The notes: generated by a model not told the origin, from the sequence alone. Numbered from the stretch's first letter, positions 1 to 11,278 are shown. The stretch: DNA of 64,000 nt from Chenopodium formosanum (GCA_024500155.1 CM044856.1:45632303-45696302); one strand, 5' to 3'. Translations and numbers: made by a program.

Positions 1-619
1 TCAATGAAGCACAACGGAAGTATAGCACCTATGATAAGGAGTTCTTTGTTCTTGTTCGTGCTTTGGACCATTGGAGACATTACCTCATTTCCAAGGAGTT
101 CATCCTTCATTCAGATCACGAAGCACTCAAGTATCTTCAAAGCCAACAAAAACTCCAACCACGCCATGCCAAATGGGTGGAGTATTTGCAAGCTTTTCAT
201 TTTGTGATCAAGCATAGGAGAGGCGCCATGAACAAAGGAGCTGATGCACTTTAAAGGAGATACACACTCTTGAATTCTTTTAAAGCAAGGGTGATTAGTG
301 TTAAAGACGTGATGGTCCATTTGCTATTGTTGAAAAGGTGAATGATAATGCTTAAAAAGTTGAGTTGCCTGGAGATTATGGTGTTTCTAGCACCTTTAAC
401 GTGGCTGATTTATCACCTTACTATGATGAGTTTAAAGAGTTGCCGAGTTTGATGGCAAACTCTTTTCAAGAAGGGGGGAATGTTGTAGCCAAGCCTAATA
501 ACTTGGTTATAGACATTTCTTTGGTACAAGATGTAGCATCATGCGTTGAGGCTATGCGTTCTATCCATGTGCAGCAAGATATTCAATCCCTTGAATTTCT
601 TGTTGTTCTTATTAACTAG
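1..619 (+). pseudogene. A2-L pol remnant (RNase H end joined to integrase C-terminus)
   Basis: Positions 1-250 encode the last part of the RT-linked RNase H domain (motifs DHWRHYL, LHSDHEAL). This frame is broken by a stop at 252-254 where related copies have serine. Near 310-315 the frame jumps directly to the integrase C-terminal motif GPFAIVEKVNDNA, so the whole integrase zinc finger and DDE core are deleted, apparently between short GTGA matches. A further stop lies at 353-355. The end of the frame (365-619) crosses the polypurine tract and continues about 45 codons into the LTR, as in all A and B copies. It cannot encode a functional enzyme. Confidence 0.85.
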
Positions 620-1620
620 TTTATTCTAGTTCATTTTATGCTTTGAATAAATTGAAAACTTTAGCCTTATTTTAAGTTTGCAAATTAGTTATATTTTCTT
701 TAGTTTCTATAGCTAATTTATGTCCGAAATTGTAATGTCACATTCACACAAAGTACAAGTGCAAGATACATCAAGAAGGCAGCCATTTAAGCTTGTGAAA
801 GAAGCATGGAATCCGAAATTCATTTAAAAGGAATTTCAAAGCTTTGATTTGGGTGTTACAATCAGTTTCAATGAGGGATTACAAGCCTTCAATTCAGCCT
901 TCAAGTGACCGTTTATTTCAGTCAGCATTGGGGCATCTAAAGGGCATCCAAGTACATCCTTGTCCACATACATTCAAGCTTATTTCAAGGCTTGAATCAA
1001 GTAGGAGTTATACTTCTTATGTTGTTTGAATTTGGGCGTGAATAATGGGGTGATACACCTCCAAGTTGCTGCTTTGTTGGGCGTGAATCAAGGGGGAGTT
1101 ATACTACAAGTTGCTGCTTTGTTGGGCGTGAATCAAGGTGGAGTTATACTCTCTTATTTCTGATTTTATTTGGAGGTTACAAACCACCATTTTCTCTTTG
1201 ATGTATCTATTTAAATAAGGCTTCTTTTATTAATGTATCTAGACAACAAAAGCCGATTTGTACTTAGCTTAGGCATGTAACAAGTGAGTTGAAAAGTCAC
1301 TAAGTTAGCTAGTACTTAAGAATGCTTGTTTACAATAAATATCAAGCAAATGTGAATGAAAAAAAATCAGATTATTCGAACAAACAAACTTGTCTTACAT
1401 TCGTTTCTTGGATTAGAAACAAAAACCTGAAATTCTTGGATTTGGAATTTCGTTCCTTTGCTTAGTTAGCTAGTTTAGGCTACTAGTTGGCTTGTGATCT
1501 TAGAAATCCAAACCAATTCTTAGTGGTGTGACTTTATATAAGAAGCCTTCGGTTCTTTAGCCTTAACTATCCTTTGGTTTAACCCTTGTGTATTTTGAGT
1601 GCTACTCCAAATATACAACA
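481..1620 (+). repeat. 3' LTR of A2-L (1140 bp)
   Basis: It starts TGTTGTAGCC directly after the purine tract AAGAAGGGGGGAA and ends ATATACAACA. It aligns over its length with the LTR at 57812-58950 (1139 bp). It carries the subfamily-2 45-bp tandem repeat instead of the 28-bp array of the young A element. The TATA region near 1335 reads CAATAAATAT and looks degraded. Confidence 0.9.
1062..1151 (+). repeat. 45-bp tandem duplication in A2 LTR U3
   Basis: Two copies, starting at 1062 and 1107, of a unit containing GCTTTGTTGGGCGTGAATCA. The same duplication is present in the A2 LTRs near 53114 and 58392. The young A subfamily has only one divergent unit there. The repeat lies in U3, upstream of the expected promoter. 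Confidence 0.8.
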
Positions 1621-2759
1621 CCTTTCCTTTAAAGTTGGTTTCTCTCTCATTTTTTTTCACTGCATCTTGTTAGATACAAGCTGCGTACCGGATGTATTTT
1701 CCCCTAGGTAGCTGTATACTTGGGATCTAAAGTCAGTTGATTAACTTGAAAATTTTTGATACTTAAAAGAGCATTGCAAAGTTCTAAGTTAATCAATCAC
1801 TATGGTGATTGCCTCAAACCAAGCGTACAGCCGACCATTTACCATCTGGCTTTCCGACACAAATGGCCTTGCGCTTTTTTCCAGGTTGCCGAATGTATGT
1901 CTACTAAGATTTTTTGCTCATAACTTTCTAGCAGTTATGCTAAAAAGCAGGCGGATAAAATGTGTTATCTGCCTTTGCTTGCCTTTTTTTGATGGGTTGC
2001 AAAGGCAATCGGCTTTATAGCGCAAGAGATGTAACAGGCGGCCATATAAGGGTCGCCTGCCCCGATTGAATTATTAACTAGACGGCCACAAGTCAGCTAA
2101 CAAGGCTACTCGATTTTGACTATCTGTTTCTTAGAAACAACAAATTAATTCAAGTTGTTGTCAAATGATTTAAACATTCGAGCCGGTAGTTTATATCCAA
2201 TTATACACCCATCCATGCTTCCCATTGGAAATATTCTTGAGTTAATAATTTCAAGCCGTAATTTAAGCAAGGTTATAATGCAGCGTTCCGGATGTGTCAT
2301 TAAACATAACTTATTCAAAATCCGTCTGTATTCCCTTTAAATTACTTGTGACAGATGACTATGAGTTGATCAATTTGATCGTTCAATCTTTGTCGTCTGT
2401 ATGTAGTTGTAGAGTACTTTGTTACCCAAAAAGGGAGTTACTCTCCGCGACGATTCCACCCGGATGGGCATCGCCGGACGCCTCACTCATGTTGGATAAG
2501 ACAAATTATAAATTTATATTTTATCTGGCTAAAGGCCTCTTGTCTGTTAGACAGTTGTTTAGCTACTGAGATTTTAACTCAGTTTATATCATCCGGGCCT
2601 GATATCCTTTTTTATTCGATTGTTAGGAAGGTCCATCTGTACCATGTACATTCGGTACTTAGAGGGTTATGCATGTATACTATAGAGTGAACAATAATAG
2701 TGAAAATGAAAGAGACTTGTCATTAATAAGCTATTTCAATTATAGAAATTTACAAATTT
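1621..2759. other. Unassigned DNA between A2-L and the C pol end
   Basis: This 1.1-kb stretch lies beyond the ancestral pol stop of the minus-strand C element and before the A2-L insertion. By position it should be the 3' untranslated part of C, perhaps with its antisense ORF or 3' LTR. I see neither the C LTR landmarks (CACGTG boxes, CCTATAAATAGG) in reverse nor a convincing coding frame. Short open frames at 1802-2020, 2155-2340 and 2294-2569 match no family I recognise. Confidence 0.5.
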
Positions 2760-3086
2760 TTAGAAGTAGTACTTTTTAAAATTGTCTACATTTTAAGACC
2801 TAGGCAGCCGCATGTCGTCTGGTGTTTCCAGGCGGTAGGTGCCATCTCTTACTTCATCATCGATCCGGTAGGGATCTTTCCAATTGGGAGTTAGCTTTCC
2901 ATGCTCGTTGGCCCTAATTGTTGCCTCCATTTTTCGTAACACAAAATTCCCCACTTTCAAGGGTCGTTTGTGTACTCTTTTGTTATAGGCACGAGTCATT
3001 CTCATACGGTAAATCTCATGATGTAGGGCCGCATTGCCCATGCGCTCCGGGAGTGAGTCCAATGCTAATCACATGGCCTCCCACTT
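2760..3086 (-). pseudogene. C element integrase C-terminal end
   Basis: Translated on the minus strand it carries the basic segment RAYNKRVHKRPLKVGNFVLR and the motif NWKDPYRI...GTYRLE, typical of the end of Tat-lineage pol (the GPY-like region after the DDE core). A stop at about 2793-2795 replaces the usual tryptophan of the LPRPWN-type motif. The original end, with the KKYYF motif followed by TAA at 2760-2762, is still readable beyond it. The upstream part of this protein continues at 18862 on the other side of the A insertion. Confidence 0.8.
3082..3086. other. Target-site duplication CACTT of element A
   Basis: CACTT directly precedes the LTR start at 3087 and directly follows the LTR end (18857-18861), which fixes both borders of the 15.8-kb A block. 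Confidence 0.9.
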
Positions 3087-3651
3087 TGTTGTAGCCAAGC
3101 CTAACAACTTGGTTATGGACGTTTCTTTAGTTCAAGACATAGCATCATGCATTGGTGCTATGCGTTCTATCCAGGTGCAGCAAGATATTCAATCCTTTGA
3201 GTTTCTTGTTGTTCTTATTAACTAGTTCAATCTAGTTCATTTTATGCTTTGAATAAATTGTAAACTTTAGTCTTATTTTAAGTTTGCAAATTAGTTTTAT
3301 TTTCTTTAAGTTTTCTTTAGCTTGTTAAAGTTCAAAAATGTAGTGTCACATTCACATGAACTACAAGTACAAGATACAACAAGAAGGCAGCCATTTAACT
3401 TGGGTGTTACAATCAGCTTCAATGAGGAGTTGCAAACTATCAATCCAAGTGGGCGTCATTTCAGCATTTGAGCATCAAAAGGCGTCCAAATACACTCTTG
3501 TCTACATACATCCAAGCTTGATCCAAGGCTTGAATCAAGGAGGAGTTACACTTCTTTTTGCTGTTGAATTGGGCGTGAATTAAGGGGCTGTTTTGCTTCT
3601 TACTTCCTGCTTGGTTGAGGCTTAATTGAGGAGGATGTGACCACCACTTTT

Positions 3652-3763
3652 AATGTATCTAGACACAAAATCTGTTTTTAATGTATCTAGACACAAAATC
3701 TGTTTTTAATGTATCTAGACACAAAATCTGTTTTTGATGTATCTAGACACAAAATCTGTTTTG
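3652..3763 (+). repeat. 28-bp tandem array, four copies, in A LTR U3
   Basis: Units start at 3652, 3680, 3708 and 3736, each containing TGTATCTAGACACAAAATCT; the fourth begins with G instead of A. The same four-unit array lies in the 3' LTR at about 18380-18490. It sits about 75 bp upstream of the TATA box, so it may act as a repeated promoter element (inference). Confidence 0.9.
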
Positions 3764-3837
3764 ATGCTTAGCTTAGGCGTGTAACAAGTGGGCTGACATC
3801 TCACTTAGTTTAGCTTGTACTTAAGGATGCTTGTTTA

Positions 3838-3846
3838 CTATAAATA
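3838..3846 (+). promoter_or_regulatory. TATA box of the A LTR
   Basis: CTATAAATA within TTTACTATAAATAGCAAGC, about 280 bp before the LTR end, the expected place for the U3/R promoter of genomic RNA. Confidence 0.6.
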
Positions 3847-4127
3847 GCAAGCAAATGTGAATGAGAAAGGAGATTATTAAAACATTAAAAAAACTTGTCT
3901 TACATTCGTTTCTTGGATTAGAAACAAAACCTGAAATTCTTGGATTTGGAATTTCGTTTCCTTTGCTTAGTTAGCTAGTTTAGGCTACTAGTTGGCTTGT
4001 GATCTTAGGAATCCATTTCGTTTCTTAGTGGTGTGACTGTAGCTAAGAAGCTATTTGGTTCATTAGTCTTACTTATCTTGGTTCATCCCTTGTATATTTC
4101 GGGTTGATACTCCAAATATACAACATT

Positions 4128-4145
4128 TGGCGCTAGAAGGAGGGG
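4128..4145 (+). other. Primer-binding site of A
   Basis: TGGCGCTAGAAGGAGGGG lies 2 bp after the LTR end. The TGG start pairs with a tRNA CCA end. The same site, with one change, follows the A2 LTRs at 53469 and 58953. I could not assign the tRNA with confidence. Confidence 0.75.
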
Positions 4146-4202
4146 GATCTAGCAAAACAAATACCCAAACACATACCCAAACACATACCCCAAACACAAA
4201 CC

Positions 4203-7066
4203 ATGTTCGACATCCCACCCCCTAATTGGCAAGAATATGTCAATAAGGTTGCACAAGAGAAAGTAGATATGGAGCAACGAATGCAATACTTGCAAGATCA
4301 GTTAAAAGATCTTTCTATTAAGTTGCGCCATCAAAAAGAGGGCTCACCCAATCATAGTGATGAAGAATTGAGTGAATCTAATTTCAATCACAATGATAGA
4401 CCTTCTCATGAAAGAGAAAGGTCACGGCCTAATAATGACATAAAAGCAGACATTCCTGAATATGATGGCAAACTCGATGCTGATGAGTTTGTAGAATGGT
4501 TAAGAACGGTGGAGAGAGTGTTTGACTATAAGCAAACACCGGAAGAGAAAAAGGTGAAAATTGTGGCCTTGAAGCTACGGAAATATGCCTCAACTTGGTG
4601 GGCTAGTGTGTGCGCCAAGAGGGAAAGGCAAGACAAAGAAAAAGTGAGATCATGGGTTAAGATGAAGAAATTGTTGAAACAAAAGTTTCTTCCCACATAC
4701 TATGTGCAAGAAAACTTTTCAAAATTCCATAACCTTAAGCAAGGTACGAAATCAGTAGAGGAATATGCTAGGGAGTTTGAAGGATTTGTTATGAAGTGTG
4801 GTGTAGAGGAAGATGAGCCTCAAACTTTGGTTCGGTTCCTAGGTGGACTTGACCCAAAAATAGCCAATGTGGCCGAACTACACCCTTACACCACCCTTGA
4901 AGAGCTCATTATCTTAGCACATAAGATTGAGCAGCAACAAAAAGCAAGAGGCAAAAGTGAATCATCACGTTTTGCATCTCAAACCTCATTTCCCCAAAGA
5001 AAGCAAATATCCAATTTCCCACCTTTCAAACCCACATCCAATCAGCCTACTTCTAAACCACCTTCACAAAACACCCAAAATTCCAACCCAAATCCAGCCC
5101 CAAGAAGATGCTTTAGGTGTCAAGGCCTTGGACATATGGCTAGTGATTGTCCAAATAAAAAAATTGTTACTTTGGTAGAGTATGAAGAGGAGGACGAATT
5201 AGAGGTTGAAGAGGACAACAATCTTGAAGAGAATGATGAGTATGCGTGCCTAGGTCCGGATGAAGGAGAATGCTTGGTGGTTCGACGTACGCTTAGCAAT
5301 ATGTTGGACCAAGAAGGGAGCTTGCAACGTGAGGCAATCTTTCACACTCGTTGCACCATTGGTGGAAAGGTATGCACTTTGATTATTGATGGAGGTAGTC
5401 GTACCAATGTAGCTTCGCAAGTTGTGATAGACAAGTTGAAAATGAAAACTATCCCTCATCCTAAACCATATAAAATTCAATGGTTAAGTCATAGTAAAGG
5501 GATTCATGTCACACAACAAGTCTTGTTATCATTTAGCATTGGTAAAACTTATGAGGAAAAATTATGGTGTGATGTTGTACCTATGGATGCATGTCATGTT
5601 TTACTTGGTAGACCTTGGTTATTTGATAGGCGTGTGATGCATGATGGTTACAAAAACACCTACTCCTTTTCTAAGGACGGAAAGAAAATTGTCCTTACCC
5701 CTTTAATCCTCAAAAATGATCACCCCATACCCACGCCTCCCACTTCCCTCACCACTCTCATAAAATCTGAATTCCATGAATATAGAGTTCACAAACACTT
5801 CATTTTGAGCCAACTTGATACCCCCTCTCAACCGTCCAAAGAAGAAAACCACCCACTCCTCAGCTCTCTTCTCAAAACCTATTCCCATGTTTTCCCCAAA
5901 GATATCCCTCACGGATTACCCCCAAAGCGTGACATCCAACACAAGATTGATCTTGTACCCGAATCCATGTTCCCAAACAAACCAGCCTATAGAACCAATC
6001 CCAAAGAAACCGAGGAAATTAGAAGACAAGTGGAGGAATTGTTATCAAAGGGTCTTATTCGTAAGTCTCTTAGTCCATGTGCTTGTCCTACTTTGATTGT
6101 ACCTAAGAAAAATGGAGAATGGAGAATGTGTGTTGATAGTAGGTCAATCAATAAAATCACTATCAAGTACCGGTTTCCTATTCCAAGGTTGAATGATTTA
6201 CTTGATGATTTACATGGTTCTAAAGTGTTCTCTAAAATTGATTTGAAAAGTGGCTATCATCAAATTCGAATTTTCAAAGGAGATGAATGGAAGACCGCTT
6301 TCAAGACAAAGGAGGGCCTCTATGAGTGGCTTGTGATGCCATTTGGTTTGTCTAATGCACCATCTACATTTATGCGCCTTATGAATCAGGTTATGCAACC
6401 TTTCATGGGTAAATTTGTTGTAGTCTATTTTGATGATATTTTGGTGTATAGTAGGGAAGAAGAAGAGCATGCTAGGCATTTGCAACAGGTTTTTGAAGCC
6501 CTTGCTTGTGAGCAACTATATGGTAACTTAGAGAAGTGTCATTTTTTCACTTCCCAAGTTATTTTTCTTGGTTTCAAAGTTTCATCTCAAGGCATAGAGG
6601 TTGATGAAAAGAAAGTTGCTGCAATTCGTGAGTGGCCCACGCCACAAACAATTCAACAAGTTCGTAGTTTTCATGGACTTGCTTCTTTCTATAGGAGATT
6701 TGTGCGAAATTTTAGTACTCTCATGGCACCTATCACCGAGCTAACTAAAAATCAGAAGTTGGTTTGGAATGATAAGGCTCAAAAGGCCTTTGATGAGGTA
6801 AAACGTCAACTTACTAGTGCACCCATTCTTTCTTTACCTAACTTTGATGAAGTTTTTGAAGTTGAATGTGATGCTAGTGGAGTTGGTATTGGTGCTATTT
6901 TGTCACAAGTTGGGCGTCCCCTTGCCTACTTTAGTGAAAAACTCAATGAAGCACAACGGAAGTACAGCACCTATGATAAGGAGTTCTTTGCTCTTGTTCG
7001 TGCTTTGGACCATTGGAGACATTACCTCATTTCCAAGGAGTTCATCCTTCATTCAGATCATGAAGC
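4203..7066 (+). CDS. Element A gag-pol, first exon-like part (gag, protease, RT, RNase H start)
   Basis: An open frame from the ATG 77 bp after the LTR to the B1 insertion point. It encodes an N-terminal coiled segment (about residues 1-60) and the Ty3/gypsy capsid domain (about 88-200). A CCHC zinc knuckle of form CX2CX4HX4C lies at about 303-316. The aspartic protease site, at about 396, reads D-G-G rather than D-S/T-G, as in all A copies here. The RT has the catalytic YFDDIL motif at about 742-747, and the RNase H starts with an aspartate at about 890. The frame stops making sense at the insertion point in the HSDHEA motif; the open frame that runs on to 7223 is B1 LTR sequence. The rest of the protein is encoded at 11869 and 17449. 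Proteins of this type form the cytoplasmic particle and copy the RNA. Confidence 0.9.
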
Positions 7067-7813
7067 TGATGCAAGTCTAAGCATGGAGAACTTCGAAGAT
7101 TTGCTTATCATGCATCAAGATAGCTTGTCCCTAAACATTGATTCAAGCCAAGCATTGCATGGACACTTTCTTGGATATCAAAGCAAAGCCACGGTTTGCT
7201 TAGTGGTTTTTCTTGGAGTCTAGTTCGCTTTCTTGAACTTTCTTGAATTTTCTTTACTTAGATTTTGCTTACAAGTTTTTACCTTTCACTTGAAAGGGTT
7301 TTTCTTGGTTCAAGCATTAGGATCTTTAATCTTTATTTAGTTCTTTAATTTTTATTTATTTATTTAGTTGCTTTAAAAATCAGTTAGTTAGCAAAATAAA
7401 TCAGTTTAGGCGTGTGCTTGTTCTCCAAGGAGTTTGGTGTATGCTTGTGCGCCAAGGTGCTTGCTCTTCAAGCAAGTTAGAATTCTAGTTTAATTAGGAT
7501 TGAATTAGGGACTTGTCCTAATCTTCCTAGGTAAACTAAGTCTTATAAATAGGGCTGTAAACACACGAATAAATACACATAGAGATTAATATTCAGATTT
7601 ATTTCTTAAGTTGCATACTTGAGTTTTGGTTGATTGCGATCAATTGCTGTTTTGCTTGTTTTAGTTAAAACATTCGTTTGGATTGATTAATTAGGTGGAT
7701 TCTTAATTGATTAATCTTAGTTTTTGTTTAATTCTTGGTGGATTTCCTGTATAGAATTAGACTTAAACATATCCCTTGTGTTTTGTTGATTTTCGGATCA
7801 ATAATTCACATCA
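7067..7813 (+). repeat. 5' LTR of B1 (747 bp)
   Basis: It runs from TGATGCAAGTC to AATTCACATCA, followed by TCTT and the tRNA-iMet primer site. It is the long LTR form, with the 28-bp segment around GGCGTGTGCTTGTTCTCC. Confidence 0.93.
7543..7552 (+). promoter_or_regulatory. TATA box of the family B LTR
   Basis: TTATAAATAG within AAGTCTTATAAATAGGGCTG, about 260 bp before the LTR end. It is kept in nearly all B LTRs of the window and is the likely start region of element RNA. Confidence 0.6.
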
Positions 7814-7817
7814 TCTT

Positions 7818-7835
7818 TGGTATCAGAGCCAGGTT
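7818..7835 (+). other. Primer-binding site of B1 (tRNA-iMet)
   Basis: TGGTATCAGAGCCAGGTT is complementary over 18 bases to the 3' end of plant initiator methionine tRNA (known sequence). It starts 4 bp after the LTR. Confidence 0.9.
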
Positions 7836-8105
7836 ATGCAACTTCGGAAAAAATTAAACTGGGAACAATTGGCTGGGAATTTTTGAGTGATTCTTTTTGC
7901 ATTGAACTCTAAAAACGTCCAGCTATCACCATATAAAATTTCATAATTTTTAGTTGAGTAACGCGTTCTACACAGCCTCAAACATTTGGTGTTTGTGCAC
8001 TGATTTGCGGATGGGAGTCCGGTTTTTGTGTTGCCTAGTTTTTCTTCAAGATTCGATCTTTTAATCAAGATTTTTGCATGAACTGACTTGATTTGTGTAG
8101 GAATC

Positions 8106-11100
8106 ATGAGTGACGAGGAGGTTCCACAGGTTCCAAGGGGATTAACCTTAGAACAGGCTCAAAATCTTAGAAGAGATAGGCGAATTGACGAGTTGGCAGC
8201 AAGGATGGATGAGATATTAAAAAGGCTTGATACTCTTGCTGGAGATTGTTCAACGAAAGGGAATTCTAACGCTAATTCTGGTTCAAGTGAGGAAGAACAA
8301 CCAAGGAGGAACCCAAGGAGGCCACGAAATAATTATTCCTCAAGTGATGAATCACCAAGGCCTAGGAGGAGAGATCGACCAAAGGATGATGATAGGAACC
8401 TTAGATTAGATCTTCCCGAATTCAATGGGAGTATGAATGAACCTGAAAAATACTTTGAGTGGATTAGACGGGCCAAGACACTTTTTGATTACAAGGAGTA
8501 TGATGAAAGGAAAAGATGCAAATTGGCTGAATTAAAACAGACCGGTTATGCTAGTCTTTGGTATGATAATCTAAAGAAGAAGAGGCATAAGGAGGGGCGT
8601 GCAAGAATCTCAACTTGGGAACAACTCAAGAAGCACATGAAAAAAAGGTTCGTACCTAGTGATTATATTCAAGATGTTTATCTTAAGATGCAACTTTTTA
8701 AACAAAATTCTATGACTGTTGAGAATTATATTGGTGAATTTGAAAAGTTATGCATGATATGTGGCTTAGAAGAGATTGTTGAGCATAAGATTGCTAGATT
8801 TATTTCGGGGTTGAATGATAATATTGCTGAAAAGGTTGAATTGCAACAATATTGGTCCTTTGAGGATGTTTGCAAGGTAGCTTTGAAAGTTGAAAAACAG
8901 ATAAAGGGGAAGAAAGGGACGTACACTAAGCCCTTTGTAAAAGGTTTCACTAAACCTTTTGAGAAGAACAGCTTGGAGAAAAGTGGTTCTAGTTCGAACT
9001 ACAAGGAGACTAAATCAAAGTTTGAAGCTCCTAAAAAGCTTGTTGAAGATAGGAAGTGCTTCAAGTGTGGTAGTGTTGGTCACATTGCAACTAATTGTCC
9101 ATCAAAAAGAGTAATGACTGCTCAAGAGTGGGAACAAGAACAAGCTAAGTGTGAGCAAGGTAGTGACTATGAAGAAAAGAACGAAGAGGAAAACTTTGAA
9201 GAAGAGGAGGGGCATATTGACGAAATTGATCCCGAGACTCATGGTCAAAGTTTGGTTCTAAGAAGGGCACTACACTCTAAAACCGTACCTATGGAAAACA
9301 ATCAAAGGGTGAAAATCTTTCTTACAAGGTGCAAGGTAGAAGATAGGTTGTGTGATATGATCATAGACACGGGGAGTTGCACTAATGTGGTATCTACTAC
9401 TTTGGTAGACAAATTGAAGTGGCCAACTACTGAACATCCAAGCCCTTATAAGCTTCATTGGCTTAATAATTCGAGTGATGTTAAGGTAACTAAGCAAACC
9501 TTAATCTCCTTTTCAATTGGTAAATTTCATGATAAAGTTTTGTGTGATGTTTGTCCTATGGATGCTCGTCATATACTATTAGGCAGTCCTTGGCAATATG
9601 ATAGATTTGTGAAGTTTGATGGAAGGACTAATGTGTATGTTGTGAGAAAAGGAGAAAAAGAGAGACCGGTTGCTTTAAAACCTTTGATAAGCAACAAGCC
9701 TTCTAATGTTACCTCTAATTCCAAGAGTTCTTATTTGATTAGTGAGAGGGAATTAGAAAAAGAAATTTGCAGCAACAATGTGGTATATATACTTGTTTCT
9801 AATGAGATTCGAATTGATCAAGATAAACAAGCAAAGAGGCCGTATGAATTGGAATCTGTTTTAGAAGAATTCAAGGATGTCTTTCCTAAGGAATTACCTC
9901 CGGGACTACCTCCTATTCGTGGGATAGAGCATCAAATTGACTTGATTCCGGGAGCACCATTACCTAATAAGGCAGCCTATAGAAGTAATCCGGAAGAAAC
10001 AAAGGAGATGCAAAGACAAATTGAAGAGCTAGTTGTTAGAGAAGCTCATGGGGGAGGAATTGCTGGTCACTTTGGCATTACAAAGACCTTGAGTATGTTA
10101 CAAGAACACTTCTATTGGCCTAAGATGCTCACGGATGTGCAACTAGTTATTTCTAGGTGTGCAACTTGTCAAAAAGCGAAGGCTACTTTTCATCAAGGCT
10201 TGTATACTCCTTTACCTGTTCCAGATTCACCTTGGGAAGATATTTCTATGGATTTTATTGTGGGATTGCCGAGAACACAACGGGGGAAAGACTCTATTAT
10301 GGTTGTTGTGGATAGGTTCTCTAAGATGGCTCATTTTGTTCCTTGTCACAAAGTGGATGATGCTATGAAAGTGGCGGAATTATACTTCAAAGAGATTGTT
10401 AGATTGCATGGAATTCCGAAAACTATTGTGAGTGATCGAGATACAAAGTTCATGAGTTTCTTTTGGAAGTCTTTATGGAAGCTTGTGGGAACTAAATTGC
10501 TCTTTAGTACATCTTACCATCCACAAACTGATGGACAAACCGAGGTTACTAATCGTACTCTTGGTGCGCTTTTGCGTGGGTTAGTGAGTAAGACACAAAA
10601 GGATTGGGACATCAAGTTAGCTCATGCGGAGTTTGCTTATAATAGATCACCTACATATGCTACCAAACATAGTCCTTTTGAGGTAGTCTATGGAGTCATC
10701 CGAAACTTCCAATTGATCTTGTTCCATTGCCTAAGGGTGAGTTAATTCACAAAGATGCCGAGTCTAAGTTGAAGAGTATGCTGAAATTACATGCTCAAGT
10801 TCGAACAAGAATAGAGAAAGTAAATGACATTTACAAAGCTAGAGCAAACAAGCATAGAAAGCAACAAGGTTACAATGTTGGAGACTTGGTATGGTTACAT
10901 TTGAGAAAGGAAAGATTTCCAGGAAAACGCAAGAATAAGTTGATGCCTAGAAGTGAAGGTCCTTTCAAGATTATTGAGAAGATCAATGACAATGCTTATA
11001 AGTTAGAACTTCCGGGAGAATATGGAGTTAGTGCAACATTCAATGTTGGCGATTTGGCTAAGTATATTCCTGATAAGGAACTTCGAGATTTGAGGACAAA

Positions 11101-11278
11101 TTCTTTCGAAGAAGAGGAGGATGATGCAAGTCTAAGCATGGAGAACTTCGAAGATTTGCTTATCATGCATCAAGATAGCTTGTCCCTAAACATTGATTCA
11201 AGCCAAGCATTCCATGGACACTTTCTTGGATATCAAAGCAAAGCCACGGTTTGCTTAGTGGTTTTTCTTGGAGTCTAG
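8106..11278 (+). pseudogene. B1 gag-pol lacking RT and RNase H, with a frameshift
   Basis: I chose the ATG at 8106 (MSDEEVPQVPRG) because it is shared by all B copies. The frame encodes the capsid domain (about residues 110-260), the CCHC knuckle CFKCGSVGHIATNC (about 318-331) and the protease DTGS (about 421). At AGAGCT (10025-10030) it jumps from the protease-RT linker straight to the integrase zinc finger, so RT and RNase H are gone. The integrase core is complete, with D about 716, D about 777 and E about 813, giving the DX35E spacing. One base is missing near 10697, which shifts the frame; the C-terminal part continues at 10727-11278 into the LTR. It cannot reverse-transcribe on its own but could supply gag, protease and integrase core. 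Confidence 0.9.

Larger units (their letters stand above)
1..1620 (+). mobile_element. Family A subfamily 2 element (A2-L), 3' part
   Basis: This is the right-hand end of a Ty3/gypsy element whose 5' part lies outside the window. It holds a pol fragment, a polypurine tract (467-480) and a complete 3' LTR. After the LTR the sequence continues with CCTTT rather than a primer-binding site, so 1620 is a true element end. The matching target duplication cannot be checked because the other end is missing. Compared with the A element at 3087 it is clearly more diverged: it has stop codons, an internal deletion and a degraded TATA region. Confidence 0.85.
3087..4125 (+). repeat. 5' LTR of A (1039 bp)
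   Basis: It begins TGTTGTAGCC and ends ATACAACA, followed after TT by the primer-binding site. It contains a 28-bp tandem array (3652-3763) and a TATA box at 3838. It is nearly identical to 17815-18856. Confidence 0.93.

Noticed and set aside
1802..2569. Three short plus-strand open frames in the unassigned region
   Set aside because: Short, hydrophobic and of mixed composition, with no motif; they are what chance gives in such DNA.
3652..3763. Regular repeats that might suggest a CRISPR-like array
   Set aside because: The 28-bp units are directly adjacent, without unique spacers, and lie in a plant LTR.
7067..7223. Reading the A frame on into B1 LTR as a natural C-terminus
   Set aside because: The frame crosses a transposon border with a target duplication; the A protein continues at 11869.
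7818..7835. Possible tRNA gene from the tRNA-iMet match
   Set aside because: Only the 18-base complement of the tRNA 3' end is present, directly behind an LTR; it is a primer-binding site.
7823..8107. Minus-strand open frame of 94 codons opposite the B leader, repeated near every B primer site
   Set aside because: It overlaps the untranslated leader and primer site in antisense, varies freely in length between copies and has no recognisable domain; it recurs only because B recurs.
10159..10368. 69-codon frames inside the B integrase (also near 25010, 34863, 38241)
   Set aside because: Out-of-frame shadows of the conserved integrase core codons.
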